Part shown: positions 15,484 to 21,717 of the stretch, piece by piece
How positions within the stretch are numbered: the stretch's first letter is position 1
Layout of the letters: each line of letters begins with the position of its first letter
DNA from: JBCAXA01 sp038534295
GTDB taxonomy: Bacteria > Pseudomonadota > Gammaproteobacteria > Steroidobacterales > Woeseiaceae
Assembly (NCBI GenBank): GCA_038534295.1
Contig: JBCAXA010000009.1
Location: 1-21,717 of the forward strand
Direction: 5' to 3'
Length of the DNA stretch: 21,717 nucleotides
Position numbers and translations under genes: made by a program
Notes under the pieces: model-generated
What the model saw: only the letters and a program-made list of their open reading frames with translations
The model's database searches: none
What the model was told of the DNA's origin: nothing

Positions 15484-15656
15484 GCGTAGTCGATCCTCCG
15501 AGTTTCGTTCGGCGGTAAGGCATAGCCTTACCAAAGACGCTTCGGGGTTACCCCGAGGTCAAGAGATCGGCAGCGCATCGCAGGGCCGGTACACCGGTGC
15601 GCTGTTCGCGCACGGCGGTACCGGCGAGACGAGTCTGGTCGGAGGATCGGCTACGT
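15484..15656 (+). ncRNA. Candidate retron msr-msd RNA
   Basis: The ends are complementary: 15484-15501 (a1, core CGATCCTCCGA) pairs with 15639-15656 (a2, core TCGGAGGATCG) over 18 positions, 16 Watson-Crick and 2 G-U. Inside lie, in order, a perfect 8-bp hairpin GGTAAGGC-ATA-GCCTTACC (15514-15532), a second hairpin TCGGGG-TTA-CCCCGA (15542-15556 region), and a long hairpin (15585-15625) with stem parts CCGGTAC/GTACCGG and GTGCGC/GCGCAC and loop TGTTC. This is the known retron order: a1, msr with short hairpins, msd with a long hairpin, a2. A G immediately after a1 (15502) would be the natural 2'-5' branch point. It lies directly before a retron-type RT. The msd limits are inferred. Confidence 0.75.
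15641..15645 (+). promoter_or_regulatory. RT Shine-Dalgarno buried in the a2 arm
   Basis: GGAGG lies 9 nt before the GTG start at 15655 and is the only good site for the RT. All five bases pair with CCTCC of a1 (15495-15499), so folding of the msr-msd RNA should hide it. Confidence 0.7.
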
Positions 15657-16992
15657 GTTCCAGACGAAAGCAGTGCTCGCACGTTGGCTGGCGTTTTCGC
15701 TTTGCACGGGCGATTGGCGCACGGATGCCATTGTTGCCCGACTGAGCGAAAGCGTGCCTGGCCTGGTCGGCGAGTACACGTTCCTTGCGAAGCGGCTGCG
15801 CGCTCGTTTCGATACACCGCAGCCACCGACACGAGCGGCATGCGCGGACTACCTGTGCACCGATCCCGCGTTTGCGCGGGTGCTGGAACATGCTCGGCGG
15901 CTGACCGCCTGGCCGCTGTCGCTCGCGGCGCCGACGATGACGATAGCGCCGGCGTCACAGGCGCAAGCGTTGCCGCAACTACCGACGATCGCACGCCTTG
16001 CCCATTGGCTGATGATTCCGGTGCACGAAGTCGATTGGTTTTGTCGGCGACTTCACGACCCTGAGTTGGCGCGGCGGCGCGGGCACTATCGCTATCGGTG
16101 GGTCGACAAACGATCTGGCGGCCAGCGCCTATTGGAGATACCAAAGCGCCGCTTGAAAGCCGTCCAGCGTCAGATCGCGACTGAACTCGTCGCAAAGCTG
16201 CCGGTGCACGATTGCGCCCACGGGTACGTGCCGGGCCGGTCAACGCGCTCGTATGTTGCGCCGCACATCGCACAAGCGGCACTGCTGCGCTTCGATCTCA
16301 AAGACTTTTTTATCTCAGTCTCGTCACGGCAGGTATACGCCATATTTTCGTCGTTCGGCTACCCGAGCGCCGTTGCTCACGCCTTGGCGCGGTTGACGAC
16401 CAACGCTGTGCCGGCGGCGATCGTCGGGGCGTGTCCACAGCAGCTCCATCACGAGAACGCTTGGCGTTACGCAAGGGCACATCTGCCGCCCGGCGCGCCG
16501 ACGTCGGCGGCACTGTCAAACCTCGCGCTGCGGCGATTCGATGCCAGACTGGCCGGCCTTGCCGCTCGTATGGGCTTGAACTACTCGCGCTATGCGGACG
16601 ATCTCGCTTTCTCCGGGGTTATCCCAGCGCGGGGGAAGCGCCAGCGGTTGGAGTCAATGGTCGGCGCGATCGCGATTGATGAGGGTTTCGTTCTGAATCA
16701 CAACAAGACGCGATCGCGCGCGGCGTCCGATCGGCAGAAACTTGCTGGCATTGTCGTGAACGCCAAACCCAACGTCCCACGAGTCGACTACGACCGACTC
16801 AAGGCGACGCTGCACAACTGCGTGCGCTCAGGACCGGCCGGTCAGAATCACGACTGCGTCGACAATTTTCGCGAGCACCTGCTTGGGCGGGTGAACTACG
16901 TGCGTTGGCTAAATCCGGCGCGCGGTGAGCGTTTGCTTGCACTGTGGCGCCAGATCCAATGGCCGCAAGACGCAATCATTGAGGACGAGTGA
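15655..16992 (+). CDS. Retron-type reverse transcriptase
   Basis: 445-aa RNA-directed DNA polymerase that would make msDNA from the RNA encoded just upstream. The RT core has HYRYRWVDKRSGGQRLLEIPK (about 144-164), CAHGYVPGRSTRS (187-199), DLKDFF with the first catalytic Asp214, LPPGAPTSAALSNLALRRFDARL (277-299) and the YADD box at 313-316. The thumb region ends HLLGRVNYVRWLNPARGERL. The first 110 residues form an extension (LARWLAFSLCTGDWRTDAIVARL) seen in myxobacterial Mx162-like retron RTs as I remember them. Two retron signatures are altered: NAxxH reads YVAPH (200-204) and VTG reads LAG (363-365). There is no maturase or endonuclease domain, so it is not a group II intron. Start GTG; the stop is 1 nt from the stop of the convergent GT2 gene. 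Confidence 0.93.
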   Translation: MFQTKAVLARWLAFSLCTGDWRTDAIVARLSESVPGLVGEYTFLAKRLRARFDTPQPPTRAACADYLCTDPAFARVLEHARRLTAWPLSLAAPTMTIAPASQAQALPQLPTIARLAHWLMIPVHEVDWFCRRLHDPELARRRGHYRYRWVDKRSGGQRLLEIPKRRLKAVQRQIATELVAKLPVHDCAHGYVPGRSTRSYVAPHIAQAALLRFDLKDFFISVSSRQVYAIFSSFGYPSAVAHALARLTTNAVPAAIVGACPQQLHHENAWRYARAHLPPGAPTSAALSNLALRRFDARLAGLAARMGLNYSRYADDLAFSGVIPARGKRQRLESMVGAIAIDEGFVLNHNKTRSRAASDRQKLAGIVVNAKPNVPRVDYDRLKATLHNCVRSGPAGQNHDCVDNFREHLLGRVNYVRWLNPARGERLLALWRQIQWPQDAIIEDE

Positions 16993-16993
16993 G

Positions 16994-17824
16994 TCAGTCC
17001 TTCGAAGCCGGCTTCCAGCTGGCCGACAGCTCCGGGCAAGCCGCGTCGACGACTCGAGACTGCGCGTCCTGGTGGCGGCGGCCAGGCAACCGAGCGCCAA
17101 TGCGCCGTGCCATATCGGCAAATCCGCAGCGTGCGATCATGCCGAGAATCGTCGACGATGCGCCGATGGTGCCGCGCAAGGTGCCGCTCACTTTCGATTG
17201 ACCGATGCGCCGGTTGTTGGTGACTGGGACTTCCACGACACGCATGCCGCCGCGCAGGGCTTTGATCTGCATCTCGACCGTCCAACCAAACGCGCGGTCC
17301 TGCATGTTCAGTTTGTGGAGAGCATCGAGACTGAGCGCGCGAAACGGGCCGAGGTCGGTCACGGGCGTGCCCCAGAACCGCGTCAGTAGCCATGCAGCCA
17401 GGCGATTGCCGTAGTGCTGCACAATCGTCATTGATCCTGGCTGTTGACGCCCAAGCGCTCTGGACCCGATAACAACGTCGGCGCCGTCGATGAGCGCATC
17501 GAGCAGCGTCGGGAGCTCACTGACATCAACCGATCGATCACCATCAACAAAAACGACAACATCGACGTCGGGTAGCGCGGCGATGCCGGCAAGACAGGCT
17601 GCGCCATAGCCTTTTTGCGGCTCTCGTACGACGGTCGCTCCACCGAGCGCGGCGATTCCGGCTGTGTCGTCGTGTGAGCCGTTATCGGCTACGATCAAAG
17701 CGTCTACGACAGGCTGGCTGTTCGACTTGCCCGACAATGAGAGGATGTCATTAACAACGGCTCCGATTGCTGGCGCCTCGTTGTAGGCCGGAACGATTAC
17801 GGCGACTCGGTGATCTCGATACAT
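16994..17824 (-). CDS. Family 2 glycosyltransferase, polyprenol-phosphate-sugar synthase-like
   Basis: 276-aa cytoplasmic or membrane-associated GT-A enzyme. The N-terminus VAVIVPAYNEAPAIGAVV, nucleotide-sugar region DALIVADNGSHDDT and the metal-binding DGD (94-96, VFVDGDRSVD) are clear. GSRALG (120-125) and VPVTNNRRIGQSKVSGT match dolichol/undecaprenyl-phosphate mannose or glucose synthases. No C-terminal membrane segment is evident. It probably loads a sugar onto undecaprenyl phosphate for the membrane glycosyltransferase encoded divergently next door, from whose start it is separated by only about 13-31 nt. It is convergent with the RT gene. Confidence 0.9.
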   Translation of the reverse strand: MYRDHRVAVIVPAYNEAPAIGAVVNDILSLSGKSNSQPVVDALIVADNGSHDDTAGIAALGGATVVREPQKGYGAACLAGIAALPDVDVVVFVDGDRSVDVSELPTLLDALIDGADVVIGSRALGRQQPGSMTIVQHYGNRLAAWLLTRFWGTPVTDLGPFRALSLDALHKLNMQDRAFGWTVEMQIKALRGGMRVVEVPVTNNRRIGQSKVSGTLRGTIGASSTILGMIARCGFADMARRIGARLPGRRHQDAQSRVVDAACPELSASWKPASKD

Positions 17825-17855
17825 CAGTCAATCCTCATTGGCAGGTAGGCGACGC

Positions 17856-19184
17856 GTGGTCGCGGCTGAATCGCCCCATTCCGTTTCGAGCGCTCCGGCT
17901 GTCGCGGCGGTAACTTGTGCGGGCGTCATCGCGGCGCTTGCGTTTGCCTTTCTCGCGCGCGAGTCCATTGGCGACGGCGCCGACCTCGGCGAGTTTCTCG
18001 TCGTCGCTGGCATCGTGCTTGCGCTGCAGATCGCCATCGCAGGTAGCTTCTTGCAAAAGGGCTGGCAAATGCCGGTCATGATCGTGGTCGGTTTTGCCGC
18101 GGTGTTTCGCGTCATCGGCGTCATCGGTGCGCCGATACTCGAGGACGATCACTTTCGCTTTATGTGGGATGGGCGCAGCAGCGTCGAATTTGGCTCGCCC
18201 TACGGACACGCGCCGCTCGATTCGTTCGATACCGAACTCGGCGAGTTCGACGATGTTCTCGACGGCATCAATCATCCCGATATCCCCACCGTGTACGGGC
18301 CGAGCAGTCAATGGACGTTCGCATTGGCATACCTCATTGCTCCGGCCGAAACCTGGCCGCTGCAGTTGCTGAGCGCGCTCGCCGATCTTGCGATCGTCAT
18401 GCTGCTCGTTCGGGTGGCCTCGCCAATGGCGGTGTTTCTGTACGCCTGGTCGCCGCTACCCATTAAAGAGTTCGCATTTACCGCGCACCCCGATGCGATC
18501 GGGGCGCTGTTGCTGTTCGTCGCGTTCCTTGCGTTCAAGTCCCGGCGTGAATGGCCGGTCGGTATCGCCGTAGCACTGGCGCTTGGCGTCAAGCCATTTG
18601 CGCTGGTGCTGGCGCCGTACCTGCTTGGCCTCAGCGTCCGTGCGTGGCTAGCGTTTGTTGTGACGGCGATTGTCATCGCCGCGCCGTTCGGGTTCCTTGA
18701 CGCCTGGGTTCCCGAAGGACTCGCCGCCATGGCGTCGGTCTGGTTGTTCAATGCGCCGCTCTATTACCTGGCGCTGTTTGCTGGCGGACCGATCGCCGTC
18801 CAACTGCTGAAAGGAATCCTGTTGCTTGCCTATTCAGCCTGGTGGGCGTCGCGTTTTATGCCGTGGATCTGGGCGTGGCTGCGACGCAAGGTCGTTGGCA
18901 TCGAAACCGTTCCGGCGGCAATGTCGGTCGGACTGTTCCTCGCGATCCTGCCGGTACTTAATCCGTGGTACCTCGTCTGGTGGCTGCCATTTGCCGCAAT
19001 CGGCCCGCTGCGGTTTACGCCGTGGGTCGTCGCTGCCGTTGTGCTGGCGAGCTACGTCACCGGCATCAATTTGAGCAGCGAGACCCTGGCCCTCTACGAG
19101 CAGCCCACCTGGGTACTCGTCGCCGAGGCCGCCCTCATCATCGCGGCCTTGGCCTTCGACATCCGCTCAATCAGACGCCGCTGA
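17856..19184 (+). CDS. Polytopic membrane protein, GT-C (GT87/DUF2029-like) glycosyltransferase
   Basis: About 442 aa, mostly hydrophobic, with roughly ten or more membrane segments. An early periplasmic loop holds EDDHFRFMWDGR (about 100-110) with adjacent acidic residues, as in GT-C enzymes that use polyprenol-phosphate sugars, followed by NHPDIPTVYGPSSQ, a common feature of this group. I chose GTG at 17856 because AGGTAGG lies 6 nt upstream; a TTG at 17838 in the same frame is possible but has no such site. With the divergent GT2 gene it likely forms a two-step system: lipid-linked sugar synthesis, then transfer at the outer face of the inner membrane. The acceptor is unknown. Confidence 0.8.
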   Translation: MVAAESPHSVSSAPAVAAVTCAGVIAALAFAFLARESIGDGADLGEFLVVAGIVLALQIAIAGSFLQKGWQMPVMIVVGFAAVFRVIGVIGAPILEDDHFRFMWDGRSSVEFGSPYGHAPLDSFDTELGEFDDVLDGINHPDIPTVYGPSSQWTFALAYLIAPAETWPLQLLSALADLAIVMLLVRVASPMAVFLYAWSPLPIKEFAFTAHPDAIGALLLFVAFLAFKSRREWPVGIAVALALGVKPFALVLAPYLLGLSVRAWLAFVVTAIVIAAPFGFLDAWVPEGLAAMASVWLFNAPLYYLALFAGGPIAVQLLKGILLLAYSAWWASRFMPWIWAWLRRKVVGIETVPAAMSVGLFLAILPVLNPWYLVWWLPFAAIGPLRFTPWVVAAVVLASYVTGINLSSETLALYEQPTWVLVAEAALIIAALAFDIRSIRRR

Positions 19185-19602
19185 GACTCAACTTGTAGCG
19201 CTTGTTGAGGTAGTAAATAAGGTGAATTGCTTGGTCTTCGCTGAGTGCAGCCACCGCAAGCGTCTCGCCCATGTCGCAGAGCACCAGATCGTCAGCCAGC
19301 GCGCGTACCGATGTGCCGCGATACTGCTTGATGGTTTTGCTCTTCAGTTTCGCGGGCTCTTCTTCACCGCGCAGGCAGTAACGCTGCTTCGGCGCACCGG
19401 CACGACCTTTGAAGACAGCCTTGCCATACTCGTAGGCTTCGTCGACGACGCGTTGCGGCGGAGGGTTGGAGCGGCCAAAGCCACCACCGCCACCACCACC
19501 GTATCCGCCGGATGCGTGCGCCGCAGTGGAAACCAGAATGAACAGAAACGAGAGTGCTGTTGTCAGAGCTGCGGAGCGCGTCCGTCGAAACAGTGCTTGC
19601 AT
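19171..19602 (-). CDS. Small exported Gly-rich protein of unknown function
   Basis: 143 aa from the ATG at 19602, which has AGAGGA upstream; an in-frame start 39 nt further up gives a poor signal peptide. A signal peptide (MQALFRRTRS...TAAHA) is followed by a Gly run (GGYGGGGGGGFG) and a conserved-looking domain with two Cys residues (RYCLRG, LVLCDMGE) and the C-terminal DQAIHLIYYLNKRYKLSL. The two Cys could form a disulphide in the periplasm. I do not recognise the family. Its 3' end overlaps that of the convergent membrane protein by 14 bp. Confidence 0.75.
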   Translation of the reverse strand: MQALFRRTRSAALTTALSFLFILVSTAAHASGGYGGGGGGGFGRSNPPPQRVVDEAYEYGKAVFKGRAGAPKQRYCLRGEEEPAKLKSKTIKQYRGTSVRALADDLVLCDMGETLAVAALSEDQAIHLIYYLNKRYKLSLSGV

Positions 19603-19742
19603 GGGTCGATCCTCTGTTGTCGTTAGGTCAGTGTCAGGCAATCGTTAAACGGGGCATCGAATGTCGCGTTCAAACGTCGATACACGCACTCGTCCGACCG
19701 CTCTAAAAAGCGCAGAGTTCACGCCCTAACGGGGAAATGCCG

Positions 19743-20300
19743 ATGCATAAATTCAATGAGATTCGTGTAATAACCTGGCTCGTCATCGGGTCTAGCCTAG
19801 TGCTGGGCGCGGGTATTGCGCACGCCGATACCAACGATGATCCGGTGACGGAGCGGTTGGAGCGTCGCAGCGAGGAAGTGCGTGCCAAATACACCGATGT
19901 GCGCCACGTTACGCCGGAGCAGCTACTGGCAATGCCGGGTGAACCGCTGTTAATCGACGTTCGCGAAGCGGACGAGTACGGGGTCAGTCGTTTGCCGAAT
20001 GCGCTGCATGCGCCGGACCGAGCATCGTTGCTCGCCCTCGTCGAGGCGGCAGCCGATCGCCCGGTCGTTGTCTACTGTTCATTGGGCGTTCGATCGTCTG
20101 AGGCGGCACGGTTTCTTGCCGAGCACGGTCACGACGACGTGGCGAATCTCGACGGTTCGATTTTTCGTTGGGCGAACGAAGGACGGCCGCTGGTAAACGA
20201 CTTCGGTCCCACCGATCGCGCACACCCATACAATCTCTGGTGGGGCCGCTACCTAAAGCGCAACTTGCACGAGCGCGAACCCAACATCGAGCGACGTTAA
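19743..20300 (+). CDS. Exported rhodanese-domain protein
   Basis: 185-aa periplasmic protein. Start 19743 is preferred over the ATG two codons earlier because GGGGA (19731-19735) is then 7 nt away rather than 1. A signal peptide ends near GIAHA (about 28). The rhodanese domain runs from VTPEQLLAMPGEPLLIDVREADEYG (56-80) to DGSIFRWANEGRPL, with the active-site loop CSLGVRS from Cys112. The single domain could transfer sulfane sulfur or have a redox or binding role. It has a C-terminal tail, HPYNLWWGRYLKRNLHEREP, beyond the usual domain. It is convergent with the ACC deaminase gene, 9 nt apart. Confidence 0.88.
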   Translation: MHKFNEIRVITWLVIGSSLVLGAGIAHADTNDDPVTERLERRSEEVRAKYTDVRHVTPEQLLAMPGEPLLIDVREADEYGVSRLPNALHAPDRASLLALVEAAADRPVVVYCSLGVRSSEAARFLAEHGHDDVANLDGSIFRWANEGRPLVNDFGPTDRAHPYNLWWGRYLKRNLHEREPNIERR

Positions 20301-20309
20301 ACCGTTTGA

Positions 20310-21323
20310 TTACCCGTTGCGATACAGATAGCTGTAGGCGTTGATGGCCGGAACGCCGCCCAAGTGCGCGTAGAGGACGCTCGAGCCTTCCGGAAAGTAC
20401 CCGTTGCGCGCAAGATCAATCATGCCTTGCATCGATTTGCCCTCGTACACAGGGTCGGTCAGCATGCCTTCGAGCTGCGCGCAAAGGCGAATGGCGTCAT
20501 TGGTCTCATTGCTCGGCACGCCGTAGATTGGGTAGGCGTAGTCCTCGATGAGCACAACGTCGTCATCGGCAATCGTTTGACGAAGTTCGATGAGCTCGGC
20601 GGTCTTGCGCGCGATGTCCAGTACCTGCGCGCGCGTTTGCGCCGGCGTTGCGCTGGCGTCGATACCGATGACACGCCGCTGCCGACCGTCGCGCGCGAAT
20701 CCGACCAGCATGCCAGCATGTGTTGATCCGGTGACCGTGCAAACGACGATGTAGTCAAATCGAATTCCGAGCGCCTGCTCCTGCGTACGGACCTCCTCAG
20801 CAAATCCAACAAAGCCGAGACCGCCAAACTTGTGCACCGACGCGCCGGCAGGAATTGCATAGGGTTTGCCGCCTTTGTCGCGCACGTCTTCCAAGGCGCG
20901 CTCCCAGCTCGGCCGAATGCCAATGTCGAAGCCCTCGTCGACGAGCTCGACAGTCGCACCCATCACCCGACTCAGTAGAATGTTGCCGACACGGTCGTAA
21001 ACGGCATCGCTGTAAGGGACCCAGCTCTCTTGCACCAATCGGCAGCGCATGCCGAGCTTGGCGGCGACCGCGGCAACTTGGCGCGTGTGGTTGGATTGCA
21101 CGCCGCCAATGGTCACGAGCGTGTCGGCGCCGGCGGCGATCGCATCGGGCACGATGTATTCGAGTTTGCGCAGCTTGTTGCCACCGAACGCGAGGCCAGA
21201 GTTACAGTCTTCGCGCTTTGCGTAAAACTCGACCCCGCAATCCAGGTGAGCGCTGAGTCTCGTGAGTTTTTCGATCGGCGACGGGCCGAACGTCAGGGGG
21301 TAGCGGTCGAATTTTTCCAGCAT
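20310..21323 (-). CDS. acdS: 1-aminocyclopropane-1-carboxylate deaminase
   Basis: PLP enzyme that opens ACC, the plant ethylene precursor, to 2-oxobutanoate and ammonia. It is 337 aa and closely follows the Pseudomonas AcdS sequence throughout (ERYPLTFGPSPI-like start, YAKREDCNSGLAFGGNK, PVYEGKSM, YAHLGG). The PLP Lys is Lys50 in GGNKLRKLEY; Ser77 lies in GGVQSNHT. The residues that separate ACC deaminase from D-cysteine desulfhydrase are both of the deaminase kind: Glu294 in PVYEGK and Leu321 in AHLGG (Glu295/Leu322 in Pseudomonas numbering). GGAGGG lies 7 nt before the ATG. No Lrp-type acdR neighbour is visible; the upstream flank is a REP array. Confidence 0.95.
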   Translation of the reverse strand: MLEKFDRYPLTFGPSPIEKLTRLSAHLDCGVEFYAKREDCNSGLAFGGNKLRKLEYIVPDAIAAGADTLVTIGGVQSNHTRQVAAVAAKLGMRCRLVQESWVPYSDAVYDRVGNILLSRVMGATVELVDEGFDIGIRPSWERALEDVRDKGGKPYAIPAGASVHKFGGLGFVGFAEEVRTQEQALGIRFDYIVVCTVTGSTHAGMLVGFARDGRQRRVIGIDASATPAQTRAQVLDIARKTAELIELRQTIADDDVVLIEDYAYPIYGVPSNETNDAIRLCAQLEGMLTDPVYEGKSMQGMIDLARNGYFPEGSSVLYAHLGGVPAINAYSYLYRNG

Positions 21324-21379
21324 CAGTATCCCTCCGAACCGAGAACCGACGATAACGCATCGACCGGTGAGTGCGCTCG

Positions 21380-21717
21380 ATCGCGGGCAGAAGCCCGCTC
21401 CTACATCTGCGTTTACCGTCGCCGTCTATCGAGGATGGTGGAGCGCACTTGTAGGCGCGAATGACGATTGCGGCGTTGGTGTCGATCTCACAGAACCAGC
21501 TTGGGTTTGCCGTTGCGGCAGATCAAATCGCGGGCAGAAGCCCGCTCCTACATCTGCGTTTACCGTCGCCGTCTATCGAAGATGGTGGAGCGCACTTGTA
21601 GGCGCGAATGACGATTGCGGCGAGGGTATCGATCTGACAAAACCAGCTTGGGTTTGCCGTTGCGGCAGATCAAATCGCGGGCAGAAGCCCGCTCCTACAT
21701 CTGCGTTTACCGTCGCC
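21380..21717. repeat. 147-bp tandem array carrying a REP element, runs off window
   Basis: Two full 147-bp copies (21380-21526 and 21527-21673, differing at 6 positions) and the first 44 bp of a third. Each begins with the same REP arm as at 7303 (stem GCGGGC-AGAA-GCCCGC, then TCCTACATC), followed by a degenerate inverted REP (GGTGGAGCGCACTTGTAGGC) and a unique-looking filler that ends in GCAGATCAA. The array lies about 55 bp upstream of the acdS start. Confidence 0.9.

Noticed and set aside
15514..15556. The two small hairpins as an intrinsic terminator
   Set aside because: Neither is followed by a T-run, and they lie upstream of the RT rather than after a gene. Their place within the a1/a2 arms fits msr.
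15655..16992. Group II intron or diversity-generating retroelement as the source of the RT
   Set aside because: There is no maturase/endonuclease region, no intron domain V-like structure seen, no template/variable repeat pair and no accessory avd-like gene. The leader and RT motifs fit a retron better.
17838..17855. TTG at 17838 as the start of the membrane glycosyltransferase
   Set aside because: No Shine-Dalgarno lies upstream, whereas GTG at 17856 has AGGTAGG at good spacing; the choice is still not certain.
21380..21717. CRISPR or integron attachment-site array
   Set aside because: The whole 147-bp unit including the filler is repeated, so there are no variable spacers or gene cassettes.

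Overview
The window is GC-rich and densely coded, with mixed strands and short intergenic gaps. It reads as a chromosomal segment of a Gammaproteobacterium, probably a Xanthomonadales, Nevskiales, Steroidobacter or Woeseia-type lineage. That placement is inferred from three things: the gene families, the E. coli-like endonuclease VIII, and REP repeats with a GTAG foot beside a GC-rich hairpin. No rRNA, tRNA, CRISPR array or insertion sequence was seen.

Positions 1-7263 hold a catabolic island. An acyl-CoA dehydrogenase (3' end cut by the window) runs leftward. A tight rightward operon diverges from it: short-chain dehydrogenase-like protein, Rieske oxygenase alpha subunit, E1-alpha, E1-beta and E2 of an acetoin/pyruvate-type dehydrogenase complex, then a VOC protein. 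The shared 5' region carries a perfect 20-bp palindrome. The substrate is not evident. The SDR has lost its catalytic Tyr, and no Rieske reductase or E3 gene is present.

Positions 7264-7603 are REP repeats. Positions 7604-10097 are a leftward four-gene operon (SOUL haem-binding protein, glutathione peroxidase, 2OG-Fe(II) oxygenase, endonuclease VIII) that looks like oxidative damage defence. FAH-family hydrolase, a tandem winged-helix regulator, and a VOC protein sharing a 37-bp dyad with that regulator follow to 12015. A strong terminator then separates them from a leftward secreted subtilisin-like protease (12069-15152).

Positions 15484-16992 are the most interesting part: an apparent retron. 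A reverse transcriptase of the long-N-terminus, myxobacterial-retron-like kind is preceded by a roughly 173-nt region. This region has two 17-18-bp complementary arms (a1/a2) enclosing two short 3-nt-loop hairpins and one long hairpin, the layout of an msr-msd RNA. The a2 arm contains the RT's Shine-Dalgarno and start codon. No separate effector gene is visible.

The right part holds a GT2 glycosyltransferase and a divergent GT-C-like membrane protein, a small Gly-rich exported protein, an exported rhodanese and a well-conserved ACC deaminase. The window ends in a 147-bp tandem array built on the same REP element.
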